A stretch of 34,655 bases of DNA from an uncultured Actinomycetes bacterium (lineage in GTDB: Bacteria > Actinomycetota > Acidimicrobiia > Acidimicrobiales > SZUA-35), in NCBI GenBank assembly GCA_902826025.1, contig CADEDH010000059.1, positions 1 through 34,655 of the forward strand, in the 5' to 3' direction. The first letter of the stretch is position 1, and every line of letters begins with the position of its first letter. Under the pieces are notes generated by a model, which saw only the letters and a program-made list of their open reading frames with translations, had not been told where the DNA came from and did not search any database. Position numbers and translations under genes: made by a program. Below are positions 15,260-23,007 of this stretch, in pieces.

Positions 15260-16490
15260 GCGCACGATCGAGCAGGTCTACCGGGCTGAGTGGGGCCGCC
15301 TCCTGGCACTGCTGGTGCACCGCACCCGCCGGTTGGACCTGGTCGAGGACGCCCTGGGCGAAGCCTTCGCCCGGGCCGCGTCCCGCTGGCCCGTCGAGGG
15401 AACTCCCGCCAACGCTCCCGCCTGGCTGTACACCACCGCCTACCGGGTGGTGGTGGGCAAGCTCCGGGCCGAAGCGATCGCCGGCCGGAAGGCGCGGTTG
15501 CTGGCCGTGGGGCCCGACTGGGAGCCGACAGCTGACATCGGAGGTGACGAGCTCGACGACGAGCGGCTCCAGCTCATCCTCCTGTGCTGCCATCCAGCGT
15601 TGCCCGGAGAGGCCAGGTCGGCGCTGGCCCTCCGGCTGGTGATCGGCACACCGACCGACGAGATCGCCCGGTTGTTCCTGGTCCCGACGCCGACAATGGC
15701 GGCCCGGCTCACCCGGGCCAAGAAGAAGATCGTGGCCGCCGGGATCCCGCTCGTCTCCCCCGCCCGCGTCGAGTTGCGTTCGCGCCTCGACGAGGTCTGC
15801 CGAACCATCTACCTCGCGTTCACCGCCGGCTACACGCCCGGCACGGGAACCGACCTGCTCCGCACCGACCTGGCAGGCGAGGCCGTCCGGTTGGCGGTGG
15901 TACTGCACCAGCTGATCCCGGATGCTCCGCAAACCAGGGCCGTGCTCGCCCTACTGCTGTTGCAGCACGCTCGGCGGGATGCCCGGGTGCTGGCGGGCCG
16001 ACTCGTGACCCTGCCCGATCAGGAGCGATCGCGGTGGCGGCACGACGAGCTGCAGGCCGGGCTGGCGCTGGCGGACGAGTTGCCGGCCGGCAGCGGCTAC
16101 GCCGAGGAGCTGCGTCTTCAGGCCCTCATCGCGGCCGAGCACGCCCGGGCCCCCACCGCCGCCGACACCGATTGGGCCGCCATCGCCGACCTCTACGCAT
16201 TGCTCGAAGCCGTCACCGGTTCGCCGATCGTGCGGCTCAACCGGGCCGTGGCCGTGGCCGAGGCCGAAGGCCCCGAGGCGGGCCTGGCCCTGCTCGCAGC
16301 CGTGCAGGAGCTCCTGCCCGCCAACCATCGGGTGGCCGCCGTCCGGGGCGAGCTGGCGCAGCGAGCGGGTCACCGCGAGGTCGCCCGCATGTCGTACCAG
16401 CGAGCCCTCGAACTGTGCGGCAACCAGGTCGAACGGGCCTTCCTCGCCGACCGCCTCCGCTCGCTCGACCAGCCGACACCGCCCGGGTAG
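15222..16490 (+). CDS. ECF42-group RNA polymerase sigma factor
   Basis: The 422-residue protein carries sigma region 2 (about 18-90: VYRAEWGRLLALLVHRTRRLDLVEDALGEAFARA, then WLYTTAYRVVVGKLR), region 4 (about 115-170: LQLILLCCHPAL, ALALRLVIGTPTDEIARLFLV, MAARLTRAKKKI) and a long C-terminal extension (about 190-420) with helical TPR-like repeats (LNRAVAVAEAEGPEAGLALL, RMSYQRALELCGN). This extension and the DGPF partner define ECF42; no anti-sigma factor is expected, and activity is thought to depend on the extension. No ribosome site precedes the ATG at 15222, which overlaps the DGPF gene, and no later in-frame start keeps region 2 intact. Confidence 0.92.
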   Translation: MTSRSDPSPTCPERTIEQVYRAEWGRLLALLVHRTRRLDLVEDALGEAFARAASRWPVEGTPANAPAWLYTTAYRVVVGKLRAEAIAGRKARLLAVGPDWEPTADIGGDELDDERLQLILLCCHPALPGEARSALALRLVIGTPTDEIARLFLVPTPTMAARLTRAKKKIVAAGIPLVSPARVELRSRLDEVCRTIYLAFTAGYTPGTGTDLLRTDLAGEAVRLAVVLHQLIPDAPQTRAVLALLLLQHARRDARVLAGRLVTLPDQERSRWRHDELQAGLALADELPAGSGYAEELRLQALIAAEHARAPTAADTDWAAIADLYALLEAVTGSPIVRLNRAVAVAEAEGPEAGLALLAAVQELLPANHRVAAVRGELAQRAGHREVARMSYQRALELCGNQVERAFLADRLRSLDQPTPPG

Positions 16491-16498
16491 GCGCCTCC

Positions 16499-16753
16499 CT
16501 ACCCCTCGTCGGTCGAAGGCTCGGCTGTCGAACTGTCCCCGAGCGTGAGAAGCTCGCCGGGGGTGCAGCCGAGGGCATCGCACAGGGCGGTCAGGGTGGT
16601 GAAGCGGACCGCCCGGGCGTGCCCGTTCTTGAGGATCGAGAGATTGGCCACCGTCACCCCGACCTTGGCCGACAGATCGACCAGCGTCGTGTTCCGGGCC
16701 GCGATCAGCGCGTCGAGACGGACCTCGATCCGGTGCCCAGTCGGCTTGTCCAT
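16499..16753 (-). CDS. Xre-family HTH regulator, YozG-like
   Basis: This 84-residue protein is almost entirely one Cro/C1-type helix-turn-helix: RLDALIAARNTTLVDLSAKVGVTVANLSILKNGHARAVRFTTLTALCDALGCTPGELL, followed by a short acidic tail. Small regulators of this kind are commonly paired with a DUF2975 membrane protein, as here. Its ATG overlaps the stop of that gene (TGATG), so the two are coupled. It probably represses the pair, and the palindrome at 17400-17413 is the likeliest operator. It converges on the ECF42 gene with only eight bases between. Confidence 0.88.
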   Translation of the reverse strand: MDKPTGHRIEVRLDALIAARNTTLVDLSAKVGVTVANLSILKNGHARAVRFTTLTALCDALGCTPGELLTLGDSSTAEPSTDEG

Positions 16754-17379
16754 CAGATGACCCTGTCCAGCTCAGCCCGCATCGATACGCCCCGGGCGAG
16801 GATCTGGCCGAATCCGGCGATGATCAGCCCGGCGCCCAGCCATCCGGCCGGCGACTGGCGCAGGAGGCTGAGGTCACTACCCGACACCACCACGTGCGAC
16901 GAGAGCAGCCAACGGCTCACGCCGGCAACGACCGAGGCGCCGATGCCGCCCAGGGCCGTGATGGCGGCGACACGGTTGAGGCCGTCGACCATCTCGGTGG
17001 TGAACGGATCGGCGTCGACGGCCGACCGCAGGAGGCGGCCCATCCGTCGCGCGATCTCCGCCACCAGAAGCAGGCCGGGCACGGGGGTGCCCAGGTTGAG
17101 CATCCGCAGCCGGAACGACGGCTCGGCGATCTCCACGGCGACTCGGCCGGTGGGGTCGACCTCCACTCCGGGGCTGACGCCGCCCAGCCCGCCGAGCCCG
17201 GACAACCGCTCCACCGCGAGATCGAGGCGCACGGGCGATCCCGGGGCGAGGCCGATCACGATCAGCGCCACGACGAGCGCCAGCGCCGTCCACTGCACGA
17301 CCGCGGCGGCCCCCCGAGATACGGTCAGCCAGTCGGTACGGGACCGCGCCCCGGGGTTCGGCCCTGGTCCCCTACCCAT
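16753..17379 (-). CDS. DUF2975-family membrane protein
   Basis: The protein has four likely membrane segments (AAAVVQWTALALVVALIVIGL; PGLLLVAEIARRM region; VAAITALGGIGASVVAGV; GAGLIIAGFGQIL) with an extracytoplasmic loop after the first, and ends LARGVSMRAELDRVI, as in DUF2975 proteins. Function is unknown; the constant pairing with Xre regulators suggests the two work together in sensing or in repressor control. I chose the ATG at 17379 (208 residues), which has GGAG five nt upstream. The frame is open further to a TTG at 17421, but that extension would run through a palindrome that looks like an operator. Confidence 0.82.
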   Translation of the reverse strand: MGRGPGPNPGARSRTDWLTVSRGAAAVVQWTALALVVALIVIGLAPGSPVRLDLAVERLSGLGGLGGVSPGVEVDPTGRVAVEIAEPSFRLRMLNLGTPVPGLLLVAEIARRMGRLLRSAVDADPFTTEMVDGLNRVAAITALGGIGASVVAGVSRWLLSSHVVVSGSDLSLLRQSPAGWLGAGLIIAGFGQILARGVSMRAELDRVI

Positions 17380-17399
17380 TCCAGCTCCATCTCGATAAA

Positions 17400-17413
17400 C
17401 GATATGCATATCG
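17400..17413. promoter_or_regulatory. Palindromic operator candidate CGATATGCATATCG
   Basis: This 14-bp perfect, AT-rich palindrome stands out in GC-rich DNA and lies about 20 nt upstream of the chosen DUF2975 start. TTGTTT (17421-17416) and TTTATC, separated by 16 nt, flank it like -35 and -10 boxes, so a bound repressor would block the promoter. Confidence 0.5.
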
Positions 17414-17431
17414 ACAAACAATACGGATGGA

Positions 17432-17483
17432 GGGGCTGGAGCGCAAGCGGGATCTGTGGCGTCAGCGCACAGAATCCAGCCCC
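17432..17483 (-). terminator. Long stem-loop with 9-bp outer stem
   Basis: GGGGCTGGA (17432-17440) pairs with TCCAGCCCC (17475-17483), and CTGTG/CACAG forms an inner stem. It lies after the GNAT gene that ends the tldD operon and before the DUF2975 promoter, so it probably separates the two units. Confidence 0.5.
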
Positions 17484-17501
17484 ACGGGCCACAGTTCGCC
17501 C

Positions 17502-17517
17502 GGGGGTGGAGACCCCC
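17502..17517 (-). terminator. Hairpin GGGGGT-GGAG-ACCCCC
   Basis: A six-bp stem with a four-nt loop starts ten bases after the end of the last GNAT gene of the operon. It is the nearest candidate terminator. Confidence 0.5.
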
Positions 17518-17526
17518 AGCGGCCGC

Positions 17527-18015
17527 TCAGCGGAGGTGTTTCTCCATCATCCCGACCCGGTGCTCGTCGGTGCCGAACGGGCTGAACTGGGCCACCATGT
17601 CGAACCCGAACAGATCGTGGAACCGCAGCGAACGGGGGTTGGGTGGCTCGGTGTTGACCTCGGCGCACAACAGGCGCCGCCCATTCTCGCGGGCCCAGGC
17701 CTCGAACTCCCGGTACAGGGCCGGACCCCAGCCCGCGCCGCGCTGGCGCTCGTCGATCGCCACCCGGTCGATGTAGGCGAACGACGGGTGCCGCTCCTTG
17801 AACCAGCCGAAGTTGGGGCTCCCGTAGGGCGCCTCCTCGGTCAGGCCCACCAGCAACCCGACGATCTTGTCGCTCACGTCCACCACCCGCAGCACCGGGG
17901 CCCAGGCCTCGAACCCGGCCAGCTTGGCCGCGTCCATCGGGCCCACCTCGGGCAGGCAGGCGGCGTTGAGGGCCAGCACCTGATCGGCGTCGGCCGGCAC
18001 GTAGGGGCGGATCAC
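17527..18015 (-). CDS. GNAT-family acetyltransferase
   Basis: The 162-residue protein has the GNAT fold with the acetyl-CoA binding segment IDRVAIDERQRGAGWGPALYREFEAWARENG (about 82-112) and the C-terminal NPRSLRFHDLFGFD. The usual R/Q-x-x-G-x-G/A is present as RQRGAGWG. Substrate is unknown. The GTG start at 18015 overlaps the stop of the exonuclease gene (GTGA), so it is the coupled last gene of the operon. Confidence 0.88.
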   Translation of the reverse strand: MIRPYVPADADQVLALNAACLPEVGPMDAAKLAGFEAWAPVLRVVDVSDKIVGLLVGLTEEAPYGSPNFGWFKERHPSFAYIDRVAIDERQRGAGWGPALYREFEAWARENGRRLLCAEVNTEPPNPRSLRFHDLFGFDMVAQFSPFGTDEHRVGMMEKHLR

Positions 18016-18923
18016 CCGGCACCTCCGGCCCCGCCGGCCCGGGCCGCCGCCAGTTTGGCCGTGCGGGGGATCAGGTCGGGGGCGTCGAGCAGGGTGGCCA
18101 CGACGGCCAGCTCATCCGACGGGCCCGGCCCGGTCCAGCGCAGCTCGTCGACCGACGTGATCGTGGGGGCATCGAGGTCGAGCGTGGCCAGCCGACGGAA
18201 CAGCAGGGCGTCGTTCAGGTTGTCGGCCAGGGTCTTGGCCAGGCGGGCCCCGTTGCGCACGGTGATGTCCCACTGGCCCGCGGCGAGGGGGATGTCCTCC
18301 AGGTGGCGATACCGCAACAGCACGGCCCCGGCCGACTTCGATCCCCACCCGGGCAGCCCGGGGAACCCGTCGGCCGAGTCGCCCACCAGGGCCAGGTAGT
18401 CGGGGATCGACTCGGGGTACACCCCGTGCTTCTCGATCACCTCGGCCACGTCGAGCAGCTTGTTGTTGCGCCGGTCGAACTGCACCACCCGACCCGACAC
18501 CACACACTGGGCCAGGTCCTTGTCCGGCGTGCACAGCAGCACCTTCTCCACCCGCTCGTCGGCCGCCGCCACCGCCGCCACCGAGGCCATGGCGTCGTCG
18601 GCCTCGAACTCCACCATGGCGAAGGTGGCCACCCCGACGGCCCGCAGGGCGTCCTCCAGGGGCCAGAACTGGTTCCTGAGCAGGGGATCGATCCCGGAGC
18701 CGGTCTTGTAGCCGGGATAGAGATCGTTGCGGAACGACTCGATCACGTGGTCGGTGGCCACCCCCACGTGGGTGACCCCCTCCTCCAGCATGGCCAGGGT
18801 GTTGCGGACCACGGCCCGGGCCGCTCCCACCTCCAGGCCGTCGCCGTTCTGGTGCGAAGGGCGGGCGAAGAACTGGCGGAACAGCTCGTAGGTCCCGTCG
18901 ACCACATGCACCTGCATCGCCAT
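18012..18923 (-). CDS. 5'-3' exonuclease (PolA N-domain / FEN-like)
   Basis: The 303-residue protein resembles the stand-alone 5' nuclease domain of DNA polymerase I. Metal-binding acidic residues are visible in HVVDGTYELFR (Asp near residue 9), EFEADDAMAS and TPDKDLAQC. The helix-3-turn-helix DNA-binding element follows as VGDSADGFPGLPGWGSKSAGAVLLRY. In other bacteria such proteins remove flaps and RNA primers. There is no attached polymerase domain. It sits in an operon between two acetyltransferase genes. The ATG at 18923 has only a weak purine stretch upstream; a second ATG two codons later is possible. Confidence 0.88.
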   Translation of the reverse strand: MAMQVHVVDGTYELFRQFFARPSHQNGDGLEVGAARAVVRNTLAMLEEGVTHVGVATDHVIESFRNDLYPGYKTGSGIDPLLRNQFWPLEDALRAVGVATFAMVEFEADDAMASVAAVAAADERVEKVLLCTPDKDLAQCVVSGRVVQFDRRNNKLLDVAEVIEKHGVYPESIPDYLALVGDSADGFPGLPGWGSKSAGAVLLRYRHLEDIPLAAGQWDITVRNGARLAKTLADNLNDALLFRRLATLDLDAPTITSVDELRWTGPGPSDELAVVATLLDAPDLIPRTAKLAAARAGGAGGAG

Positions 18924-18929
18924 ATCTTG

Positions 18930-18942
18930 CCCCCGCCGGGGG
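18930..18942 (-). terminator. Intra-operon hairpin CCCCC-GCC-GGGGG
   Basis: A five-bp GC stem occupies the 32-bp gap between the GNAT and exonuclease genes. It may weaken expression of the last two genes or shield the exonuclease start. Confidence 0.35.
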
Positions 18943-18955
18943 CGCTTTCCCCCGT

Positions 18956-19444
18956 TCAGGGCTCGCGGGTCATCTCGATCTCGGCCATGCCGTCGCGTTC
19001 GCGCACGTTCCGGCGCCCGGCGGGCACGAAACCGAGCTTGCGGTAGAGGGCGGTGGCCCGCTCGTTGCCCTCGGTCACCCACAGCCGCACCCGGGGCCGT
19101 TCCTGGGCCGACGCCCAGTCGAGCACCAGGTCCACCAGGGCCACGGCCAGGCCGCTGCCCCGGGCCTCCGGATCCACCCACATCCCCACCAGCTCGGCGC
19201 AGCCCGCTTCGTCGGGGTCGGGGATGCCGACGGCCATGCCGAGCAGCTGGCTGGCCAGCCCGAACCCGCCGTAGTGAGGGTTGGCCCCGGGGTGGAGGCG
19301 GTCGGCCCACGCCGACGAGGGAAACGCCAGCTCCCGCTCCAGGGTTGAGCCGAAGGCCGCAGGATCGGTGGCCAGGGCCCGTAGCCGCAGGGCCCGGAGC
19401 TGGGCGGCGTCGTCCACCACCAGGCGACGAACCTCGTACCTCAT
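18956..19444 (-). CDS. GNAT-family acetyltransferase
   Basis: This 162-residue GNAT protein starts MRYEVRRLVVDDAAQLRALRLRAL and has the acetyl-CoA binding segment ELVGMWVDPEARGSGLAVALVDLVL (R-G-S-G-L-A near residue 103) and the C-terminal NERATALYRKLGFVPAGR. It matches the group annotated as ribosomal-protein-alanine-type or small-molecule acetyltransferases; substrate is unknown. GGGGAG lies nine nt before the ATG at 19444. It follows pmbA after 29 bp in the same operon. Confidence 0.9.
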   Translation of the reverse strand: MRYEVRRLVVDDAAQLRALRLRALATDPAAFGSTLERELAFPSSAWADRLHPGANPHYGGFGLASQLLGMAVGIPDPDEAGCAELVGMWVDPEARGSGLAVALVDLVLDWASAQERPRVRLWVTEGNERATALYRKLGFVPAGRRNVRERDGMAEIEMTREP

Positions 19445-19473
19445 CGGCCCATACTCCCCTGACCGCCCCCGTC

Positions 19474-20814
19474 CTACAACGTGAAGCGCATGTCGGCGAT
19501 CAGAGCCCCCGGTAGGCGGACGCTGGCCGTGGACCGGCCCTGGTAGGTGCTCGGATCGAGCAGCATCTCGGTCTCCGAGGTGAGGCCCACCAGGTTCGAC
19601 CCCAGCAGGTGGTAGGCCGTGTCGTCGAAGCGGAGCACGTTGGCCGGGGCCACGATCTCGCCCCCCTCCACCCAGAACGTGGCGAACCGGGTCATGCCGG
19701 TGGTGCGGCAGGCCGCCCGGTCGGAGAAGTTGAGGTACCACAGGTTGCCCACGTAGAGGCCGGTGCCCAGCTCGTCGAGCACCGTGTCGGCCGCCAGGTC
19801 TCCCGGGGCCAACGACAGCGAGTCGGGAGACTCCCAGGCCGATGCCCCGTTGGTTGGCACCCCGTACTCCCGGGCCGAGCGGGGCGAGACCAGGCAGTCC
19901 CGGTACATGCCGCCCTCCACCAGCACCACCTCATCGGGCCGGGCGAACCCCTGCTCCTGGAAGTTGGGGGCCACCCCGCCGGCGGTGTGCTCGCTGAGGC
20001 GTACGCCGTCGGCCAGCGTTGCCCCCTCGGTGACCATCTTGAGCAGGGGGGTCTGCTTCGTGCGATGGGCCTTCAGGCTGAACCCGCCCCAGCTCATCAT
20101 GTCCACCAGCTCCTGGAGGGCGGCGGGGGCCAGGTAGGTGCGGTACAGGTCGGGCTCGAGGTCCACCGGGGGGCGAGCCAGCACGTCGAGCTGACGGCTC
20201 GACCACTCGACCTTGGCCCCGAACGCCTCGTCGTCCCAGCCCCGGCCGGCGTAGGAGTTCTTCACCGCTTTGTCGGCCTGGAGGTAGAAGCTCCAGTCGA
20301 AGTTGAAGGTGGTGGACTGGAACCAGTTGCGCTGGCCCAGCGAGTTGGCGAACCCGGCGAAGGTGTCGCCGGCGGCGTAGATCCCCACCAGGTCCCGGCC
20401 GGTACCGGCGGCCTGGATGCGGCTGACGGCCCAGTCGGGCTCGGGCGGGGCACCGGCGTGGACCCGCTCACCCGACCGCCCGTCGTCGGTGGCGTACGAC
20501 AGGTAAGGGTCGGCTGGCAGGAGACGCCGGGTCTCCCGCAGGTCTTCCAGCATGCGACCCAGGCGGGCCCGGTCGAGCTCGGGATCCTGGGCCAGCTGGA
20601 TCGACCCCTGGGCGTGACGATCGCCCTCGATCAGGTCCACCAGCAGCTCCCGTTGGCGCACCGAGCCGGCCTGGCGGACCTCGCCGTGGTTGAAGCGGAC
20701 GAAATCGGAGTCTTCGCCCCACAGCGAGGCGGTGAGCACCTCCTCGCCCGTGAGGTGGGCTGTGGCCCAGTCGACCAGCTCGTCGAGGTAACCCCGCACC
20801 CCCGAGGCGCTCAC
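19474..20814 (-). CDS. pmbA: TldD/PmbA-family protein, PmbA-like subunit
   Basis: The 446-residue protein is the PmbA (TldE) partner. It lacks the HExxxH metal site, as expected, and has the conserved C-terminal region (VEGGMYRDCLVSPRSAREYG, TGLYVGNLWYLNFSDR, GLTSETEMLLDPSTYQG). In E. coli, TldD and TldE form a heterodimeric protease that trims unstructured peptides, including the microcin B17 precursor and CcdA. The GTG start at 20814 overlaps the tldD stop (GTGA). The open frame begins 39 bases earlier, inside tldD, but coupling makes the overlap start more likely. Confidence 0.9.
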   Translation of the reverse strand: MSASGVRGYLDELVDWATAHLTGEEVLTASLWGEDSDFVRFNHGEVRQAGSVRQRELLVDLIEGDRHAQGSIQLAQDPELDRARLGRMLEDLRETRRLLPADPYLSYATDDGRSGERVHAGAPPEPDWAVSRIQAAGTGRDLVGIYAAGDTFAGFANSLGQRNWFQSTTFNFDWSFYLQADKAVKNSYAGRGWDDEAFGAKVEWSSRQLDVLARPPVDLEPDLYRTYLAPAALQELVDMMSWGGFSLKAHRTKQTPLLKMVTEGATLADGVRLSEHTAGGVAPNFQEQGFARPDEVVLVEGGMYRDCLVSPRSAREYGVPTNGASAWESPDSLSLAPGDLAADTVLDELGTGLYVGNLWYLNFSDRAACRTTGMTRFATFWVEGGEIVAPANVLRFDDTAYHLLGSNLVGLTSETEMLLDPSTYQGRSTASVRLPGALIADMRFTL

Positions 20815-22301
20815 TCCTCGCCTCCGAACACCTCGACGCCGGCGAAGCGGCACGGGGGTGAGGCGTGACCTGTGCCCACCTCCTGGTTGGGCTCACCCTT
20901 GCCACAGTTGGGCGTGCCCATCACGGTGAAGGTGTCGGCGTTGCCCACCCCGCTGAGGCTGCGCCAGAACGTGGCCGAGATGCCCCGATAGCCGGGGTTG
21001 CGGACCACCGGACCCAGCTCGCCGTCGGTGATGAGGCGGCCGTACTCGCAGCCGAACTGGAACTTGTTGCGGCTGTCGTCGATCGACCACGAGTTGTTGC
21101 TCTGGAGGTACACGCCCCGCTCCACCCCGGCGATCAGCTCCTCCAGCGTGGAGTCTCCCGGCTCCACGTTGAGGTTGGCCATCCTGTCGATCGGGGGTCG
21201 ATTCCAGGAGCAGGCCCGGGAGTTGGCCACCCCCTCGATCGGGGTGCCGGCGGCCCGGGCCCGGGCCTGGCTGACGGCTCCGCCCAGCGGCCGCTCCAGG
21301 ATCCCGTTGCGGATCAGGTACTGGCGGGTGGCCGGGGTGCCGTCGTCATCGAAGCCGTAGCTGGCCAGCTGGCCGCTCACCGTGGGGTCGAACGTGACGT
21401 TGAGCAGGTCGGAGCCGTAGCGGTAGGTGCCGAACATGTCGAGGGTGACGAAGCTGGTGCCGGCGTAGTTGCGCTCGTCGCCCAGGATCCGGTCGAGCTC
21501 CAGGGGGTGGCCGATCGACTCGTGGATCTGCAGGACCATCTGGTCGGGCGCCAGCACCAGGTCCATCACACCACTGGGGCAGTTGTCGGCCGCCAGCAGC
21601 TCCAGTGCCTCCCGGGGCACCCGATCGGCGGCGGCGGCGAAGCCGTAGCGGTCTAGCACCTCCCGGCCTCCCTGGCCCACGTAGGCCCCGGCCCCGTAGG
21701 TGCGGGTCTGGGTGTTTGAGCCATCGTTGGCTGTGACCCGCAGGCCGGGATAGCTGTTGCGGATGTGCTGGGCCACCCGGCCGCCGCCCGACGTGAGTAC
21801 GAGGGAATCGGTGTCGACCCGGGACAGCCAGGCCGACCAGTCGACGATCCGGGGGTCGGGGCCGGCGGCACCGTCGGGCCGGTTGAGCCGGGCATCGGTG
21901 GCCCGCAGGAGCTCCACCCGGTCGGCCAGGGTGGTGGCGTCCCACGGGTCGGCCACGGGGGAGGCGTAGGTGCCCACCGGATGGTCGAGCGGCACCCCCT
22001 CGGCCAACACGTTGCGGCCGACGGTGACGGCAGCCCAGTGCCGGGCCCGTTCCACCGCGGCGGCCAGGCCGGCCGGCGACAGGTCGGACGTGGCGGCGTA
22101 GCCGTGGCCGCCACCGGCCCAGATCGACACCATGACCCCGGCGTCGAGACTGGTGGTCACCGGCTCCAGCACCCCCTGTCGAACCGTGAGGTACTCGCCC
22201 CGCCGCTCGCTGAAACGGATGGAGGCGTAATCGACATCGGCCGGTAGGGCGGCTCGGAACCGCTCCTCCAACGGATGGATGGCAGCATCAGCCACAGTCA
22301 T
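20811..22301 (-). CDS. tldD: TldD-family metalloprotease, catalytic subunit
   Basis: The 496-residue protein carries the zinc-binding HESIGH motif (near residues 258-263) followed by PLELDRILGDE, the segment AGTSFVTLDMFGTYRYGS, and the closing GTPNCGKGEPNQ region with the third metal-ligand cysteine. It is the catalytic half of the TldD/PmbA heterodimer. Its ATG at 22301 has no ribosome site, but TAGAGT lies exactly six nt upstream, so a leaderless transcript is likely. It heads the five-gene minus-strand unit tldD-pmbA-GNAT-exonuclease-GNAT. No RiPP precursor gene was seen next to it, so a general proteolytic role is the safer guess. Confidence 0.92.
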   Translation of the reverse strand: MTVADAAIHPLEERFRAALPADVDYASIRFSERRGEYLTVRQGVLEPVTTSLDAGVMVSIWAGGGHGYAATSDLSPAGLAAAVERARHWAAVTVGRNVLAEGVPLDHPVGTYASPVADPWDATTLADRVELLRATDARLNRPDGAAGPDPRIVDWSAWLSRVDTDSLVLTSGGGRVAQHIRNSYPGLRVTANDGSNTQTRTYGAGAYVGQGGREVLDRYGFAAAADRVPREALELLAADNCPSGVMDLVLAPDQMVLQIHESIGHPLELDRILGDERNYAGTSFVTLDMFGTYRYGSDLLNVTFDPTVSGQLASYGFDDDGTPATRQYLIRNGILERPLGGAVSQARARAAGTPIEGVANSRACSWNRPPIDRMANLNVEPGDSTLEELIAGVERGVYLQSNNSWSIDDSRNKFQFGCEYGRLITDGELGPVVRNPGYRGISATFWRSLSGVGNADTFTVMGTPNCGKGEPNQEVGTGHASPPCRFAGVEVFGGEE

Positions 22302-22307
22302 GGCATC

Positions 22308-22313
22308 ACTCTA
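22308..22313 (-). promoter_or_regulatory. -10 element TAGAGT of tldD (leaderless type)
   Basis: TAGAGT on the minus strand is followed by six nt and the ATG at 22301. It lies about 60 bp from the divergent TAGCCT of the PPOX gene. Confidence 0.6.
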
Positions 22314-22370
22314 GGAGAGGACCCGCCGGGCGAGCCGAGCCAGCCGGGCCGGCGGGTGAGAACAGGCCAG

Positions 22371-22376
22371 TAGCCT
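22371..22376 (+). promoter_or_regulatory. -10 element TAGCCT of the PPOX-fold gene (leaderless type)
   Basis: TAGCCT is followed by six nt and the ATG at 22383. No ribosome site is present. Confidence 0.6.
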
Positions 22377-22382
22377 GCTGGC

Positions 22383-22934
22383 ATGGCACGGAAACTGGCT
22401 ACCGAGGACATCGTGGAGCGGAGCGAGCTGCTCGACTTCGTCCGCCCCCGCCACCAATGGGTGCTGGTGACCCTGCGGGCCGACGGCCGGCCCCAGACCT
22501 CACCCGTCACCGGCGGGGTGTCGCCGGCCGGCAAGCTCGTGATCTCCACCTATCCCGAGCGGGACAAGGTGGTGAACCTGGGGCGCGATCCGCGGGTGTC
22601 GGTGTGCGTGCTGAGCGATCACTTCGGCGGGGCCTGGGTGCAGGTCGACGGGCAGGCGGTGATCACCTACGCCCCCGAGGCGGTGGACGACATGGTCGCC
22701 TACTACCGGGCCGTGTCGGGCGAGCATCCCCACTGGAGCGAGTTCCGGGAGGCCATGGTCCGCCAGGGCAAGTGCCTGATCACGATCGACGTGGAGCGGT
22801 GGGGCCCCATCGCCACCGGCGGATTCCCGCCCAGCCTGGCCTCCATCGATGCCCTGTCCGAGCTGCTGACCAGCGACGAGGAGGACGACGAGGGCTCCGA
22901 CGACGAGACCTGGCACGACGACGACGAGGAGTAG
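22383..22934 (+). CDS. PPOX-fold flavin/F420-binding family protein with acidic tail
   Basis: The 183-residue protein has the split-barrel fold of pyridoxamine-phosphate-oxidase-like proteins: HQWVLVTLRADGRPQTSPVTGGVSPAGKLVISTY, KVVNLGRDPRVSVCVL, WVQVDGQAVI, and DVERWGPIATGGF near the end of the fold. In actinobacteria this group often binds F420 or FMN and acts as a reductase (Rv1155-like), but cofactor choice cannot be read directly. After about residue 163 the chain becomes an acidic tail made mostly of Asp and Glu. The gene is monocistronic and divergent from tldD. Confidence 0.85.
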   Translation: MARKLATEDIVERSELLDFVRPRHQWVLVTLRADGRPQTSPVTGGVSPAGKLVISTYPERDKVVNLGRDPRVSVCVLSDHFGGAWVQVDGQAVITYAPEAVDDMVAYYRAVSGEHPHWSEFREAMVRQGKCLITIDVERWGPIATGGFPPSLASIDALSELLTSDEEDDEGSDDETWHDDDEE

Positions 22935-22987
22935 CCGAACCTTGTAGAGAAGTACGGCCTGGAGCCGCATTTCTCGACGAAGTTCGG
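22935..22987. terminator. Imperfect 23-bp stem between converging genes
   Basis: Arms 22935-22957 and 22965-22987 match at 18 of 23 positions as a Watson-Crick stem plus two G-U pairs, with a seven-nt loop. It starts right after the PPOX stop and ends 20 bp before the amidase gene end, so it can terminate both. Confidence 0.65.
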
Positions 22988-23007
22988 CCGGCCTGCGCCG
23001 GAGGGTG

